Assembly: GCA_900752535.1 (NCBI GenBank)
Contig: CAADVV010000473.1
Coordinates: 1 to 9,058, forward strand
DNA: 9,058 bases
Origin: Bacteroidales bacterium
GTDB lineage: Bacteria > Bacteroidota > Bacteroidia > Bacteroidales > Muribaculaceae
Reading direction: 5' to 3'
Positions 7,649 through 9,058 of this stretch are shown piece by piece (position 1 is the first letter of the stretch; each line of letters opens with the position of its first letter). Position numbers and translations under genes: made by a program. Under the pieces are notes generated by a model that had not been told where the DNA came from, did not search any database, and worked only from the letters and a program-made list of their open reading frames with translations.

Positions 7649-8085
7649 ACAGCTGGAAAGGAGTCTGGGCAACCACGCCCGCCGAAAGCGATGACGGCAA
7701 GACCGTCATCGTCACCGGACGCCGCGACGTCGGGAGTTTCCGCAACAATCCGCGCTACTCCATACGCGTCAATATCGGCTGGCCCTATAGCGGCGACGCC
7801 ACAGGCATGCCTCAGGGTGAGACATCTGCGCTGATGGAAGAAGTTACCGAACGCTTAGCTGACGCTTTCGACCGTGACCCGGTGGCCGTCATGACCGGCA
7901 TCTACACTGGCGACAACCGGCGCGACCTCGTGTTCTACACCACCTCGACCCACATCTTCGGTCGCAAGCTAAACGAGGCGCTGGCCGACCTGCCGCAGCT
8001 ACCGCTCGAAATCAGCTGCGAAAACGACCCCGACTGGCTCGAATACGACGAGATGTCATCCATGCTGCCCGACGCCGCCGACTAA
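7645..8085 (+). CDS. DUF695 domain protein, translationally coupled to dcp
   Basis: This 146-residue soluble protein, with no signal peptide or membrane segment, resembles the DUF695 family. The supporting features are an N-terminal Trp region (W4, W8), a central acidic helix (~61-78), the RRDLVFYT strand (92-99) and the closing NDPDWLEYDEM motif (127-137, W131 and Y134), which covers almost the whole protein. The biochemical function of the family is unknown. The ATG overlaps the dcp stop as ATGA, and there is no separate Shine-Dalgarno, so translation probably depends on ribosomes finishing dcp. It is the last gene of the cluster; a strong terminator begins 20 bases after its stop. Codon use matches its neighbours, with no sign of recent transfer. 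Being cytosolic while Dcp appears exported, it is unlikely to be a direct subunit of the peptidase. Confidence 0.85.
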   Translation: MNSWKGVWATTPAESDDGKTVIVTGRRDVGSFRNNPRYSIRVNIGWPYSGDATGMPQGETSALMEEVTERLADAFDRDPVAVMTGIYTGDNRRDLVFYTTSTHIFGRKLNEALADLPQLPLEISCENDPDWLEYDEMSSMLPDAAD

Positions 8086-8104
8086 CCCACCACACAATAC
8101 CAAA

Positions 8105-8145
8105 GCGAGAGGCTGTGTCACCGCGACCCGGCCTCTCGCCTTTTT
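8105..8145 (+). terminator. Rho-independent terminator of the TPR-dcp-DUF695 cluster
   Basis: A perfect 9-bp GC-rich stem (8105-8113 with 8131-8139) around a 17-base loop is followed by C and five T (8141-8145). It starts 20 bases after the DUF695 stop and ends the three-gene transcript. Confidence 0.88.
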
Positions 8146-8186
8146 CTGTTGCTTCCACACAGTCATATGAATTTCGGAATATTTCG

Positions 8187-8194
8187 TAACTTTG
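8187..8194 (+). promoter_or_regulatory. Bacteroidota -7 promoter element for the SMR transporter gene
   Basis: TAACTTTG is an exact TAnnTTTG match, identical to the element read on the other strand before the GH13 gene. No convincing -33 TTTG lies at the normal distance. The predicted start near 8201 gives a leader of about 55 bases, which can form a short CUUGG/CCGAG hairpin (8202-8206 with 8216-8220). I see no match to a known riboswitch consensus in it. Confidence 0.6.
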
Positions 8195-8255
8195 CGACAT
8201 CCTTGGAAGGAGACGCCGAGATATTCTTGCAGCCCTCGTTAGGACAAGTGAAATT

Positions 8256-8579
8256 ATGAACTGGATAATTTTGATACTTGCCGGGCTGATGGAGGTCAGC
8301 TTCACATTCTGTCTCGGCAAAACCAAGACAGCTACCGGCAACGATCTCATAGGATGGTGGATAGGATTTCTGATTGCCCTGGGACTAAGTATGTTTCTGA
8401 TGGCCAAAGCCGCTGAAAAAATCCCTATCGGCACTGTCTATCCCGTCTGGACCGGCATCGGTGCCGTCGGTGCCGTACTTATAGGAATTATCTTCTTTCA
8501 TGAACCGGCAACATTCTGGAGACTCTTTTTCATCACCACCTTAATACTCTCAATCGTCGGCCTAAAGGTAGTGGCATGA
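8256..8579 (+). CDS. Small multidrug resistance (SMR) family transporter, SugE/Gdx-like
   Basis: This 107-residue inner-membrane protein has four hydrophobic helices (about 2-20, 31-50, 58-81 and 86-105), the standard SMR length and topology; members work as dimers that exchange protons for small cations. E13 in AGLMEV is the essential proton/substrate-coupling Glu. The stretches PIGTVYPVWTGIGAVGAVL (57-75) and FFHEPATFWRL (80-90) match the SugE/Gdx branch more closely than EmrE/QacE. Differences from classical guanidinium exporters are Phe at 16, where SugE has Trp, and a loop about three residues longer after helix 1, shifting the conserved Tyr and Trp to Y62 and W65. The substrate (guanidinium or quaternary ammonium) is therefore open. 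It has its own promoter after the upstream terminator and only a weak GGA 11 bases before the ATG. It converges with the esterase gene 12 bp downstream. Confidence 0.9.
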   Translation: MNWIILILAGLMEVSFTFCLGKTKTATGNDLIGWWIGFLIALGLSMFLMAKAAEKIPIGTVYPVWTGIGAVGAVLIGIIFFHEPATFWRLFFITTLILSIVGLKVVA

Positions 8580-8591
8580 AATTCCGGACGG

Positions 8592-9058
8592 TTATTTTTT
8601 GCGGGTAAGGCGTGTAATCTGCTGCTTCAGGATGTGGTGGGCCGGGCGCGCCATGTCGCCGTGATTGTAGCCGTCGAGCTTGTATATCTCAACATCGGGA
8701 TGTCCCGCGAGCTTCATCATGCGCCACATGTAGAGATTTTCCTCGTAGCGTCCGAAAAGCTCCTGCTCGGCGTCACCCGTTATAATGATATAGGGCGGAG
8801 CGTCGGGTCGCACATGAAACAGCGGGGCAAACTCGTCGACTACAGGCTGCGTCTCGGCGACGCCTTTCAGCTTGCGGTGGGCGAAATGGGGAATTACCTG
8901 ACCGCTGTAGGGCACCAGGGCCGCAATCGAATCAGCCTCGACGCCATATTTTGCCAGCCATTTGCGGTCAAGACCTATCATGCTCGTCAGATAGCCTCCT
9001 GCAGAGTGTCCGGCAACAAAGATTTTGCGGGAGTCGCCGCCATATCGGGCGATATTGC
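8592..9058 (-). CDS. Alpha/beta-hydrolase, esterase/lipase-like (partial, N-terminus outside window)
   Basis: The last 154 residues of a serine hydrolase are visible; the reading frame is open to the right edge, so an internal Met at 8979-8981 should not be taken as the start. The nucleophile elbow GHSAGG lies at 8994-9011 with the Ser codon at 9003-9005. An Asp in IITGDAEQE (codon 8772-8774) and a His in DGYNHGDM (codon 8661-8663) complete the triad in the order and spacing of the family. The layout resembles the esterases related to the BD-FAE group (feruloyl/acetyl-xylan esterases) and carboxylesterases of gut Bacteroidales, which remove acyl groups from glycans or small esters. Location cannot be judged because the N-terminus is missing. 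The 3' end converges on the SMR gene, and no terminator hairpin fits in the 12-bp gap. Confidence 0.88.
   Translation of the reverse strand, partial: NIARYGGDSRKIFVAGHSAGGYLTSMIGLDRKWLAKYGVEADSIAALVPYSGQVIPHFAHRKLKGVAETQPVVDEFAPLFHVRPDAPPYIIITGDAEQELFGRYEENLYMWRMMKLAGHPDVEIYKLDGYNHGDMARPAHHILKQQITRLTRKK

Noticed and set aside
7296..7694. 132-codon + strand open frame overlapping dcp and the DUF695 gene
   Set aside because: It is an out-of-frame shadow of the M3 peptidase; the peptidase frame there carries conserved His/Tyr motifs, while this one gives a low-complexity Ser/Thr/Pro/Arg product.
8012..8434. 140-codon minus-strand open frame spanning the terminator and SMR promoter
   Set aside because: It crosses a strong terminator and promoter and is antisense to two real genes; its product is Arg/Ser-rich with no domain.
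8979..8981. ATG as start of a short esterase
   Set aside because: The frame stays open to the window edge and includes the GHSAGG nucleophile motif upstream of this Met, so it is internal.

Overview
The window looks like a chromosomal piece of a member of the Bacteroidales. The evidence is three good matches to the Bacteroidota -7 promoter element (TAnnTTTG), weak or absent Shine-Dalgarno sequences, a secreted glycosidase with a type IX secretion (T9SS) C-terminal tail, and protein families typical of gut Bacteroidales. The GC-rich codon use would suit a Muribaculaceae-like lineage, but that assignment is inference. I saw no rRNA, tRNA, CRISPR array, insertion sequence or phage gene.

Layout. 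Bases 1-50 are almost pure A and look like an artefact of the sequence end. They are followed by the last ~36 codons of an unidentified + strand gene (stop at 168-170). A 14-bp perfect hairpin (196-233) separates it from a convergent gene for a 907-residue secreted GH13 alpha-amylase-family enzyme (255-2978, minus). A 257-bp divergent intergenic region (2979-3235) carries one promoter element for each direction.

From 3236 a compact + strand cluster encodes a 751-residue cytoplasmic TPR protein, an M3-family peptidyl-dipeptidase (Dcp-like, probably exported) and a DUF695 protein whose start overlaps the peptidase stop (ATGA). A strong intrinsic terminator at 8105-8145 closes it. A separately promoted gene for a SugE/Gdx-like small multidrug resistance (SMR) transporter follows (8256-8579). 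It converges, with only 12 bp between stops, on the 3' part of an alpha/beta-hydrolase (esterase-like) gene that runs off the right edge.

How the genes relate. The amylase would break down alpha-glucans outside the cell or at its surface, but no susC/susD, sugar regulator or other glycan gene is in view. The TPR, Dcp and DUF695 genes are probably one transcript. Only the peptidase has a clear biochemical role, degrading short peptides to dipeptides. I did not find convincing evidence of a new multi-gene system. The points most worth checking are the His-to-Gln change in GH13 conserved region I, the translationally coupled DUF695 gene, the divergence of the SMR protein from classical guanidinium exporters, and the suspicious poly-A end.
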